Positions 7,824 to 13,425 of a stretch of DNA of 13,425 bases are shown piece by piece. Each line of letters starts with the position of its first letter. The stretch's first letter is position 1. A program made the position numbers and the translations under genes. A model generated the notes under the pieces. The model was given only the letters and a program-made list of their open reading frames with translations. It was not told the origin of the DNA and did no database searches. This DNA comes from Bacillota bacterium (GTDB lineage Bacteria; Bacillota; Clostridia; Oscillospirales; Acutalibacteraceae), in the NCBI GenBank assembly GCA_023417635.1, contig JAEZFF010000062.1, forward strand, positions 1 through 13,425, in the 5' to 3' direction.

Positions 7824-7852
7824 ATTCTACCACAACCCCCGAAAGCAGGGAA
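7824..7852 (-). promoter_or_regulatory. Extended -10 promoter for purL-alr
   Basis: On the minus strand TAGAAT (7829-7824) is preceded by TGG, which makes an extended -10 element (TGn-TAGAAT). The hexamer 17 bases further up is TTCCCT (7852-7847), only three of six matches, as is common when an extended -10 is present. Transcription would start near 7817, giving a leader of about 40 bases. That is too short for a purine riboswitch. Confidence 0.55.
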
Positions 7853-7863
7853 GAGTGAAAGCA

Positions 7864-7874
7864 CCGAAATTCGG
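7864..7874. promoter_or_regulatory. Short palindrome upstream of the purL promoter
   Basis: CCGAAATTCGG is a palindrome around a central A, placed about 11 bases upstream of the poor -35 hexamer of purL. Its CCGAA halves resemble the core of Bacillus PurR boxes. In Bacillus the paired boxes are spaced by about 16-17 bases, so this is not the canonical arrangement. A role as an activator or repressor site is inference. Confidence 0.25.
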
Positions 7875-7945
7875 AGCTGCGGCCGCTTTGTTTCTGTTCT
7901 TTTTCGCTTCATGAGTTGTGCCTTTTTGCAGATGCATTTTTGACT

Positions 7946-7984
7946 GGAAAATTTTTCCTTACTATTCTCAACGTTCCAGAATAG
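7946..7984. repeat. Two inverted repeats in the intergenic region between the PBP gene and purL
   Basis: The stretch from 7778 to 8050 holds no convincing gene. Inside it are a 13-base palindrome GGAAAATTTTTCC (7946-7958) and a perfect seven-base inverted repeat CTATTCT / AGAATAG (7962-7968 and 7978-7984) around a nine-base centre that itself contains the palindrome AACGTT. They lie about 110-130 bases upstream of the purL -35. Neither has a T run typical of an intrinsic terminator. They may be protein-binding sites or part of the 3' end of the penicillin-binding protein transcript. Confidence 0.35.
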
Positions 7985-8042
7985 AAGAATCATTTTTGAT
8001 TTCAGATAGCCTGTGGCGGGAAAGCCCTGAAAGTTCTCGCCA

Positions 8043-8060
8043 GGCCTCTTTCAAGAGGCC
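8043..8060 (-). other. Stem-loop over the stop codon of the penicillin-binding protein gene
   Basis: GGCCTCTT and AAGAGGCC form a near-continuous palindrome, realistically a seven-base stem with a four-base loop, covering the TGA stop at 8051-8053. It is GC-rich but no T run follows on the minus strand, so it is at best an atypical terminator or a 3'-end stabilising hairpin. Confidence 0.4.
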
Positions 8061-9430
8061 GTGGCCGCAGCTTTCATCAAAGCGGAAGCGATGTGCCCGG
8101 CGGAAGCAATGCTTCCGGAATCGGAATTCTCAACGAGTACAACGAAAGCGTACGGCGTGTTTTCATTGGAAGAGAAACCGGCCATCCAGCAGTTTGGGTT
8201 TTTGCCGTTGCCGACTTCCCCCGTGCCGGTCTTAGCACAGACCGCCATGCCGGGGAAGAGATCATCGCCGTACTCGGAAGAAACATCGTTGCGCATATAG
8301 TCGCGCAGACGCCCTGCAGTGTCGCTTGCAAGCAGCTGGCTGCCGTTTGACGCTGCACCCATTTTAACGGGAATCCCCACGGACGACGTAATGCTCTTTA
8401 TCATATATGGCATAACGGGCGTGCCTCCGTTTGCGATGGCGCCCATCAAAACGAGGTAATGGTACGGATTCACAAGGTCGGTGTATTGGCCGACACCCGA
8501 CCAGCCGAGTTGATCGGAAGAGGCTTTTGAGGCGTTATAGCTGCTTGCCTTCGTGGGAATGCCGTCAAGGGAGAACCCACGGTTAAAGCCAAGTTTATTT
8601 GCTGTGTCATTCATCTTGGAAGCGCCAAGCTCAACGGCAATCTGCGCAAATGCCACATTGGAAGATTTCGCCAGCGCCTGCTTAAATGAGAGCCTGCCGT
8701 AAGAAAACATATCGGTGATTTTGTTGCCGTTTATGGTAACGCTTCCGTTGCAGTCCCAGGTGCGGCTGTCGAGGTCTGAGATATTTTCAATGGCCGCGGT
8801 TGAGGTAACGACTTTAAAAATGGAACCGGGCGTAAAGGAAGAAGACAGAACTTTGTTGAGGTATGCACCGTTGTACGTCTGGTTTGTGTTTACATCTTTC
8901 GGCGGGCTTTGCGGGTCAAAGTCCGGCATACTGACCATGCAGAGCATTTCGCCTGTGTGGTAGTTGTAAAGCGCGGCGGAACCGTTGCGGCCGTCAAGTT
9001 TTTGCCGCGCGAGGCGGCACAGCGAGGAATCCAGCGTCAAGCGGATGCTGCACCCCGCAGATTTCCCCGTTGGTGAGGTGAGGCCGGTAATGAAGTTGTA
9101 GCCCGAAAGTTCAGAGCGGTAATTGTACTGCACACCAGTAGAGATAAAGCCTTGTGTGTCACCAACTGTGTGCAGCATGGCACAGCGGGTTTCATAGTCG
9201 CTGTTGTAAACGCGCTTGCCGTTCTTGCTTTCGGCCAGAATAACGCCTTTGCGGTCCAGTATGCTGCCTTGCCCCGAGGAGACCCCAGTTCCGGCAATAT
9301 GCCCGTTAAAAGGCTGCACCGCCCAGCTGCCGCCCTTCGTGGCAAACCCATAGAGGAATACGCCCATTCCAAAGAAAAATGCGGCGGCCAGGCAAAACAG
9401 AATCAGCGAACGGGTACCGGTTGTTTTCAT
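8051..9430 (-). CDS. Class B penicillin-binding protein, short PbpA/FtsI-like transpeptidase
   Basis: A 459-residue D,D-transpeptidase that cross-links peptidoglycan stems outside the membrane. Residues 8-30 are a single N-terminal membrane anchor. A short dimerisation/pedestal region follows, including the conserved GSILDRKGVILAES (55-68). The transpeptidase domain shows all three active-site motifs: the acylated serine in TPGSIFK (Ser203, Lys206), SSN (256-258) and KTG (400-402). At 459 residues it is smaller than typical PBP2 or FtsI and has no PASTA repeats, like the PbpA proteins that pair with RodA in actinobacteria and clostridia. The ATG at 9430 overlaps the stop of the FHA-FtsW/RodA gene as ATGA and has AAGGAGG eight bases upstream. 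It is therefore the likely cognate transpeptidase of that SEDS polymerase. It should be a beta-lactam target by family. Confidence 0.95.
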   Translation of the reverse strand: MKTTGTRSLILFCLAAAFFFGMGVFLYGFATKGGSWAVQPFNGHIAGTGVSSGQGSILDRKGVILAESKNGKRVYNSDYETRCAMLHTVGDTQGFISTGVQYNYRSELSGYNFITGLTSPTGKSAGCSIRLTLDSSLCRLARQKLDGRNGSAALYNYHTGEMLCMVSMPDFDPQSPPKDVNTNQTYNGAYLNKVLSSSFTPGSIFKVVTSTAAIENISDLDSRTWDCNGSVTINGNKITDMFSYGRLSFKQALAKSSNVAFAQIAVELGASKMNDTANKLGFNRGFSLDGIPTKASSYNASKASSDQLGWSGVGQYTDLVNPYHYLVLMGAIANGGTPVMPYMIKSITSSVGIPVKMGAASNGSQLLASDTAGRLRDYMRNDVSSEYGDDLFPGMAVCAKTGTGEVGNGKNPNCWMAGFSSNENTPYAFVVLVENSDSGSIASAGHIASALMKAAATAS

Positions 9431-11100
9431 CTTTTCTGCCTCCTTGCCGCATAAGTGCGTTCATCGCTTGCCTTTAGAAAGGCAAGCAGCCCCCATACGC
9501 AAATCATGCTGGAACCGCCCTGGCTGATAAACGGCAGAGTAACGCCCGTAAGAGGGAGTACGTCGGTTGCGCCGAAAACGTTCAGGCAGGCTTGAAACAG
9601 CAGCATGCCGCCTGCCGCGCAGGCAGCAATCGAGTAAAGTGTGGAACGGCTGCGTGTGGCGTCGGAACGCGCGTACAGCGCCAGAAAAGCGAGAATCATC
9701 ACGACGACAACGCCAAGCAGAATTCCCATTTCTTCACATACCATGCCAAAGGCAAGGTCGCTTGTGGAAGCAAAAACATCTTTCAGGCACCCATGCCCGA
9801 GGCCAACGCCGAAGAGGCCGCCTGAAGCGGAGTAGCTCAGTACACGCACCTGCTGGTAGCCGGAGTCACCCGTATGCTCCCATACATGCCGCCAGACTTC
9901 AAACCGCTGCGCCACATAAGGTTTGATTTTCAAAATCAGGAAAGCGCCGAAGCCGGCAACGGCACAGGCAAGCGCAATGGTTCGCACGCTGCCGGAGCGC
10001 ATGAATGCAACGATAAGAAAGGTCACAAAGAAAATACAGGCCGTGCCAAAATCGTGCATGAAGAACAAGGCACCCATGCAGAGTGCGGAAAACCCGATAA
10101 ATCCGGTCAGGTTCTTGTAAGTTTGCAGGCGGTCAAGCGTGGAAGTGCCCACCAGAATGAACGCAACCTTAATGAATTCGGAAGGCTGTATGGTCAAAGG
10201 CCCCAGAACAATCCAGTTGCGCGCACCGTTGCGCGAATGCGCCAGCAAAAGGTTTACGGCAAAGAGCAGCACTGCCAGTATGCCGATTTTCACACGCCAC
10301 TGCATCACGCGGTCCATGTCGCCAAGAAACCAGATCATAAACCGGTAGAAAACAACGCCCAGCACAATGGCGGCAAGCTGTGTGCAGGCTCCTTTCATCT
10401 CTACGCCGGACTGCATAGCCATCCCTACGCCGCAGAGAAGAAAAGCAAGCGTCTCCAGCTCAAAGCTTACAAGCCCAAGCAGATGGATGGTATAGAAGTA
10501 GAAAATCCATTCCAGCAGCATCAGGCCGCACAGCGGAAGCGCCGGCTTCAGGTCAAATTTTCCGGTGGAAAACGTCAGTTGAATACCCAAAAAGATTTGG
10601 GTAAGAAAAACGGAGCACATCAGCGCAAAAGGCGGGGCCGCATGCCTATTCGAGGGTTTTACAGGCGGCATGCCGATGTCATCGGTGCGCTTGAGCATCA
10701 GGGTGGTGGAACCCATGGCGATTACATCCCCCGGCAGTACCGGAATGCGGTCTTTTACTTTATGGCCGTTTACAAAAGTGCCTGCCTTAGAGTTAGTGTC
10801 TGCTACAAACCAGCCACCTTCCCGCCGCATTAAGACGGCGTGGGCACGGCTGGCTGTGGGGTCATGCAGAACAACGTCGCAGCTGCGGCTGCGGCCAAGG
10901 GAATTTTCCCAGTACATCACCGGAAGGATTCGGTGTGAAGTCATATCCTCCAGCGCCATAACGGGGTATTGCTTCCGCTTGCCGAGGCGCATGGATGTAA
11001 AGCACCGAACCGCAACGGCAATGCTGATAAATGGAACAATAACCCGCAGCGCAAATAACACTACGGAGATAACGTCGGATGAAAGGGCTTTAAAATTCAA
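9427..11100 (-). CDS. FHA domain fused to FtsW/RodA/SpoVE (SEDS) peptidoglycan glycosyltransferase
   Basis: A 557-residue membrane protein. Residues 11-32 form a first membrane helix. Residues 46-141 are a forkhead-associated domain with the phosphothreonine-binding signature intact: LGRS (Arg70), SRAH (Ser84, His87) and NG (111-112). From about 155 on there are about ten hydrophobic segments of the SEDS family, which polymerises lipid II into glycan strands. SEDS landmarks are ARNWIVLGPLTIQPSEFIK (293-311), HDFGTA (349-354), the TSDLAFGMVCEEMG loop end with the probable essential Asp448, and LPLTGVTLPFISQGGSS (515-531). The start is TTG at 11100, chosen because AAAGGAGG lies eight bases upstream, a promoter sits just before it, and it includes the first helix. 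It is the first gene of a two-gene operon with a class B PBP (ATGA overlap). Whether it serves division, elongation or sporulation cannot be told. The FHA domain suggests control by a Ser/Thr kinase, none of which is in this window. Confidence 0.95.
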   Translation of the reverse strand: MNFKALSSDVISVVLFALRVIVPFISIAVAVRCFTSMRLGKRKQYPVMALEDMTSHRILPVMYWENSLGRSRSCDVVLHDPTASRAHAVLMRREGGWFVADTNSKAGTFVNGHKVKDRIPVLPGDVIAMGSTTLMLKRTDDIGMPPVKPSNRHAAPPFALMCSVFLTQIFLGIQLTFSTGKFDLKPALPLCGLMLLEWIFYFYTIHLLGLVSFELETLAFLLCGVGMAMQSGVEMKGACTQLAAIVLGVVFYRFMIWFLGDMDRVMQWRVKIGILAVLLFAVNLLLAHSRNGARNWIVLGPLTIQPSEFIKVAFILVGTSTLDRLQTYKNLTGFIGFSALCMGALFFMHDFGTACIFFVTFLIVAFMRSGSVRTIALACAVAGFGAFLILKIKPYVAQRFEVWRHVWEHTGDSGYQQVRVLSYSASGGLFGVGLGHGCLKDVFASTSDLAFGMVCEEMGILLGVVVVMILAFLALYARSDATRSRSTLYSIAACAAGGMLLFQACLNVFGATDVLPLTGVTLPFISQGGSSMICVWGLLAFLKASDERTYAARRQKR

Positions 11101-11108
11101 ACGGAAAT

Positions 11109-11116
11109 CCTCCTTT
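11109..11116 (-). promoter_or_regulatory. Strong ribosome binding site deciding a TTG start
   Basis: AAAGGAGG on the minus strand ends eight bases before the TTG at 11100-11098. This near-perfect site supports the unusual start codon of the FHA-FtsW/RodA gene over any internal ATG. Confidence 0.8.
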
Positions 11117-11130
11117 CCAAAATTACCTCC

Positions 11131-11159
11131 ATTATAGCGAAAAAAATGGTGAAAGTAAA
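11131..11159 (-). promoter_or_regulatory. Sigma-A-type promoter of the FHA-FtsW/RodA-PBP operon
   Basis: A perfect -10 TATAAT (11136-11131) lies 17 bases after a -35 TTTACT (11159-11154, four of six matches). The predicted start near 11124 leaves a leader of only about 24 bases containing the ribosome site. The promoter lies just after the terminator of the preceding gene, so the wall operon is transcribed on its own. Confidence 0.8.
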
Positions 11160-11181
11160 TCGGCAGAATTTCATGGAACCC

Positions 11182-11211
11182 AAAAAGCGGGAACCCAGTT
11201 ACGGTTCCCGC
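11182..11211 (-). terminator. Intrinsic terminator after the GlmU-like gene
   Basis: On the minus strand a perfect nine-base stem GCGGGAACC / GGTTCCCGC with a seven-base loop (11211-11187) runs into TTTTT (11186-11182). It begins 27 bases past the stop of the beta-helix protein gene and separates it from the wall-synthesis operon. Confidence 0.92.
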
Positions 11212-11238
11212 ATAAAGATTGCCGAAAAAACAAAAATC

Positions 11239-11907
11239 TCAACGCTTTGCGATTATTTCGCCGGAATTCTTGCAGATGCTGTTTGCCGGGACAAAGCCGC
11301 GAACCATGGAAAGCGGGTAAATGTTTGTGCCGCGCCCTACAACGGTGCCCGGGTTCAAAACAGTGTTGCAGCCGACTTCCACATGGTCGCCCAGCATGGC
11401 GCCCACTTTTTTCATGTTTGTTTCAATGCGCCCGGAACCGGTGTGTACGGTAACGAGCTTTTTGTCGGACTTTACATTGGATGTGATGGAGCCTGCGCCC
11501 ATGTGTGCTTTGAAACCGAGGACGGAGTCGCCTACATAGTTGTAGTGAGGAACCTGGACGCCGTCGAACAGGATAACGTTTTTCAGTTCGGTGGAGTTGC
11601 CCACTACGCAGCCTGCGCCCACTAGGGCTTTGCCGCGGATAAATGCACACTGGCGGACTTCGGTGTCCGGCCCAATAATGCAGGGCCCGTGCAGGTAGGC
11701 AGAGTCAAAGACTTTTGCGGACTTTGCTACCCAAATGTCTTCGCCGCGCTGTTCATATTCTTCCGGGGAAAGCGATGCGCCAAGTTTGCGGATGAAGTCT
11801 TCAATCAACGGAAGAGCTTCCCACGGGTAGTCAATGGATTCAAGAAGCGGCTTTGCCGCCGTATGGGTCAAGTCGTACAAGTTTTTAATCATAGCTTGTT
11901 CAAACAT
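11239..11907 (-). CDS. Left-handed beta-helix (hexapeptide repeat) protein related to the GlmU acetyltransferase domain
   Basis: A 222-residue protein. Residues 1-55 are mostly helical; from about 58 to 213 hexapeptide-type turns run through the chain (IWVAKSAKVFDSAYLHGPCIIG, VGAGCVVGNST, MGAGSITSNV, VGCNTVLNPGTVVGRGTNI), which is a left-handed beta-helix. The stretch around 120-144, PHYNYVGDSVLG followed by MGAGSITSN, matches the GlmU acetyltransferase block GH-x-YLGD ... GAGTIT. It keeps the catalytic-type histidine (His121). The uridylyltransferase half of GlmU is absent. Similar clostridial proteins are often named UDP-N-acetylglucosamine pyrophosphorylase, a name this sequence does not justify. 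The likely role is acyl transfer to a sugar phosphate or nucleotide sugar, inferred only. The ATG at 11907 has an AAGGAG site at a rather long spacing of about 14 bases. It follows the dockerin-like gene by 23 bases, so they may be cotranscribed. Confidence 0.85.
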   Translation of the reverse strand: MFEQAMIKNLYDLTHTAAKPLLESIDYPWEALPLIEDFIRKLGASLSPEEYEQRGEDIWVAKSAKVFDSAYLHGPCIIGPDTEVRQCAFIRGKALVGAGCVVGNSTELKNVILFDGVQVPHYNYVGDSVLGFKAHMGAGSITSNVKSDKKLVTVHTGSGRIETNMKKVGAMLGDHVEVGCNTVLNPGTVVGRGTNIYPLSMVRGFVPANSICKNSGEIIAKR

Positions 11908-11930
11908 AGTATATCAGGTTCTCCTTTTGT

Positions 11931-12854
11931 TCATTCAACTGAATTAGGGGATTGTTCCGGTGCATTGCCTGAAGACTGTTTTTTCATTTCCAGCAGATCC
12001 GCTGTGTTCAGCTTGCCGTCAAGATCCATGTCGGCGGCAAGCGCCAGTTCAGGCGAAAGTGCCTGGTTCCCGGTAAGGTCATCGTAAAACATACTGCAGC
12101 CGCGCTCTGTTGCATGACCGCATTGTGTGAGGTCCCCCAGGATTACAGCATGAAATGTGTAGGCGAAGTCCCCGCTGCCTACTGTGAGACAGTCGCCGGT
12201 GCAGACCAGCCCGCTCTTCCGCTCTGTTCCGTCAGCGGAGATGTCGGTGACGGAACAGCTGTCTTCCTTCTGAAGCTGTTCCGCAAGCGTCTCAACACGG
12301 ATGGACCGTGCAAAGACCGAAAACCCGTTCTTTTCTGCCGCACCGGGCAAAACTAGTTTTTCCAGCGGTCGGGACGAAATGCTGGAAGGCGAAGGGTTCG
12401 GCGGCGGGCTGGGCTCGGAAGAAACATTGGGCGAAGAGGAAACATGAGGGTTAGAAGAAACATCGGGAGCAGAAGAAGTGCCGGGTTCGGAAGAAACATC
12501 GGGGGTTGAGGAAGTGCTGGGGCTGGAAGAGGAAGGAAGGCTTCCTTCCACTGCAATTTTGTAGCAGATGACGGTTTCGCCGGAAGGTGCTTTCAGTACG
12601 GCCAGGTCATCGTTTTGCAGGAAACCTTCCGAACGAATGGAACCATCCGGCTTTAGGACCGTAAGGGTATACTCTGCCGGGAGCTGAAGATAGGACTTCA
12701 GGTGGCTGACATCCAGGGTTGGTTCAACGGTAAGGCTGTCTGTAGGTTCTGGAAGAGGCTCCTGTGCGGCGCGTGAGAAAGCAGGCACTGCGCACAGGCA
12801 AAGAAGAAAAATAAATAAGGATACAAGAACTCTTTTGTGAAAATTCGTTGTCAT
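11931..12854 (-). CDS. Secreted dockerin-like protein with Ser/Pro hexapeptide-repeat linker
   Basis: A 307-residue protein from the ATG at 12854; GGTGAT upstream matches the downstream part of a ribosome site. An in-frame TTG at 12863 is less likely. Residues 8-30 are a signal peptide core after HKR, probably cleaved near AFSRAAQ. Residues 48-104 and about 178-240 look like two copies of a small beta domain, each ending in a Tyr-x-(2)-AV strand, a type often found before dockerins in clostridial surface proteins. Between them is a Ser/Pro linker (107-162) with six tandem SSxPxV-like hexapeptides. The C-terminus is a dockerin-type pair. The second loop is intact (DMDLDGKLNTAD; Asp275, 277, 279, Asn283, Asp286), but the first (GDLTQCGHATERGC) has lost most calcium ligands and gained two cysteines. 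It is probably a surface or secreted protein; no enzyme domain is seen. A weak promoter lies upstream. Confidence 0.8.
   Translation of the reverse strand: MTTNFHKRVLVSLFIFLLCLCAVPAFSRAAQEPLPEPTDSLTVEPTLDVSHLKSYLQLPAEYTLTVLKPDGSIRSEGFLQNDDLAVLKAPSGETVICYKIAVEGSLPSSSSPSTSSTPDVSSEPGTSSAPDVSSNPHVSSSPNVSSEPSPPPNPSPSSISSRPLEKLVLPGAAEKNGFSVFARSIRVETLAEQLQKEDSCSVTDISADGTERKSGLVCTGDCLTVGSGDFAYTFHAVILGDLTQCGHATERGCSMFYDDLTGNQALSPELALAADMDLDGKLNTADLLEMKKQSSGNAPEQSPNSVE
12405..12512 (-). repeat. Imperfect 18-base tandem repeats encoding SSxPxV hexapeptides
   Basis: Six consecutive in-frame 18-base units encode SSTPDV, SSEPGT, SSAPDV, SSNPHV, SSSPNV and SSEPSP. Length change in whole units would keep the reading frame, so this linker could vary between strains. 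It is a coding repeat, not a CRISPR array. Confidence 0.8.
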
Positions 12855-12887
12855 AATTCTCAATCACCGGTTTTTATCGTGGCGCAG

Positions 12888-12917
12888 AGTTTATGACGGT
12901 GTGGAAGAACGTGTCGA
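12888..12917 (-). promoter_or_regulatory. Weak candidate promoter for the dockerin-like gene
   Basis: On the minus strand TCGACA (12917-12912, five of six) and TAAACT (12893-12888, four of six) are 18 bases apart. The start would be near 12881, about 27 bases before the ATG. No clear terminator follows trpS, so read-through from trpS is also possible. Confidence 0.35.
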
Positions 12918-12939
12918 ATTTTCACAAATATAGGAGAAT

Positions 12940-13425
12940 TCAGTGAGACTTTGGCGGAACAAAACCAACTTTTTTCATCACTTTGCGCAGGGTGTGTATG
13001 GAGATGCCGTATGCTTTTTCTGCGCCTTCGCTCCAGCACTGTTCCAGGTAGTCCTTATTCTTAATATAGTCGTCATAGCGTTCCCGAATGGGGCGCAGAT
13101 GTTCGGCAACGGCTTCGCCGACAGCGGCTTTGAAATCGCCGTAGCCTTTCCCGGCAAATTCGCTTTCAATTTGTTCGTAGGTTTTCCCGGTTACACAGGA
13201 GTAAATGCCCATCAGGTTATTTACGCCGTCCTTGCCTTCCGCATAGCGGACGCAGGCTTCACTGTCAGTTACGGCGCGCTTGAATTTGCGCATGATGTCC
13301 TCCGGCTTGTCCAGAACGGCAATGGAGGCGTTGGCGTTATCATCCGATTTGCTCATCTTTTTGGTTGGGTCCTGCAGCGACATGATTTTTGCGCCCTTCG
13401 GTGGGATGTAACCGTCCGGCATGGT
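12940..13425 (-). CDS. trpS: Tryptophanyl-tRNA synthetase, C-terminal part (incomplete at 5' end)
   Basis: The open frame enters at the right edge and ends with TGA at 12940-12942, giving the last 161 residues of a family of about 330. The class I synthetase signature KMSKS appears in DPTKKMSKSDDNANASI, preceded by GAKIMSLQ as in bacterial TrpRS. The C-terminal helical domain follows, with TDSE, the GVNNLMGIYSCVTGK block, and the terminal EHLRPIRERYDDYIKN and LRKVMKKVGF stretches. The enzyme charges tRNA-Trp using ATP. Its start, the HIGH motif and any upstream T-box leader lie outside the window. About 85 bases separate its stop from the next gene. Confidence 0.96.
   Translation of the reverse strand, partial: TMPDGYIPPKGAKIMSLQDPTKKMSKSDDNANASIAVLDKPEDIMRKFKRAVTDSEACVRYAEGKDGVNNLMGIYSCVTGKTYEQIESEFAGKGYGDFKAAVGEAVAEHLRPIRERYDDYIKNKDYLEQCWSEGAEKAYGISIHTLRKVMKKVGFVPPKSH

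Noticed and set aside
7799..7993. A 64-codon minus-strand open frame upstream of purL
   Set aside because: It would run through the purL promoter and lacks a ribosome site; the translation resembles no family.
8041..8060. GGCCTCTT/AAGAGGCC as a classical intrinsic terminator
   Set aside because: No T run follows on either strand; it is listed only as a stem-loop.
9874..10833. A 319-codon plus-strand open frame opposite the FHA-FtsW/RodA gene
   Set aside because: Fully antisense to the SEDS and FHA coding region, with low-complexity His/Lys/Gln-rich translation and no convincing ribosome site.
12405..12512. Regularly spaced repeats considered as a CRISPR array
   Set aside because: The units are contiguous 18-base in-frame repeats without spacers, encoding a Ser/Pro linker.

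Overview
The window looks like chromosomal DNA from a Gram-positive anaerobe of the class Clostridia, most likely Oscillospiraceae/Ruminococcaceae. The reasons are the moderate GC content by eye, strong AGGAGG-type ribosome sites, sigma-A-like promoters, a single-chain PurL of about 1,250 residues, Ser-rich exported proteins, a dockerin-like protein, and an FHA domain fused to an FtsW/RodA-type protein. The lineage is inferred from gene content only. No tRNA, rRNA, insertion sequence, prophage or CRISPR array was seen.

Layout: ten genes are recognised, and all but one are on the minus strand. In the minus-strand direction of transcription, from the right edge, they are: the 3' part of trpS (12940-13425); a secreted dockerin-like protein with a Ser/Pro hexapeptide linker (11931-12854); a stand-alone left-handed beta-helix protein resembling the acetyltransferase half of GlmU (11239-11907), closed by a clear terminator; a two-gene wall-synthesis operon with its own promoter, made of an FHA-FtsW/RodA fusion (9427-11100, TTG start) overlapping by ATGA a class B penicillin-binding transpeptidase (8051-9430); an intergenic region with several palindromes and the purL promoter; purL (4022-7777) followed after 13 bases by the alanine racemase gene alr (2821-4008); a small two-helix membrane protein (2446-2703) overlapping by ATGA a GNAT acetyltransferase (1982-2449), behind a promoter with an inverted repeat over its -10; and, at the left edge, an RlmI-like rRNA methyltransferase (1-1058, incomplete). 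The only plus-strand gene, a membrane-anchored Ser-rich protein (1257-1931), has its own promoter and terminator and is divergent from the methyltransferase.

How the genes work together: envelope biogenesis is the main theme. The FHA-SEDS fusion and its coupled transpeptidase form a ready-made peptidoglycan polymerase/cross-linker pair that may be steered by Thr phosphorylation. Alr supplies D-alanine for the same polymer. The GlmU-like protein may touch amino-sugar metabolism. Two exported proteins with Ser-rich linkers probably sit at the cell surface. The remaining genes (purL, trpS, methyltransferase, GNAT) are housekeeping. The most unusual items are the FHA-SEDS fusion, the half-degenerate dockerin, and the palindromes at the promoters of the small-membrane-protein pair and purL.
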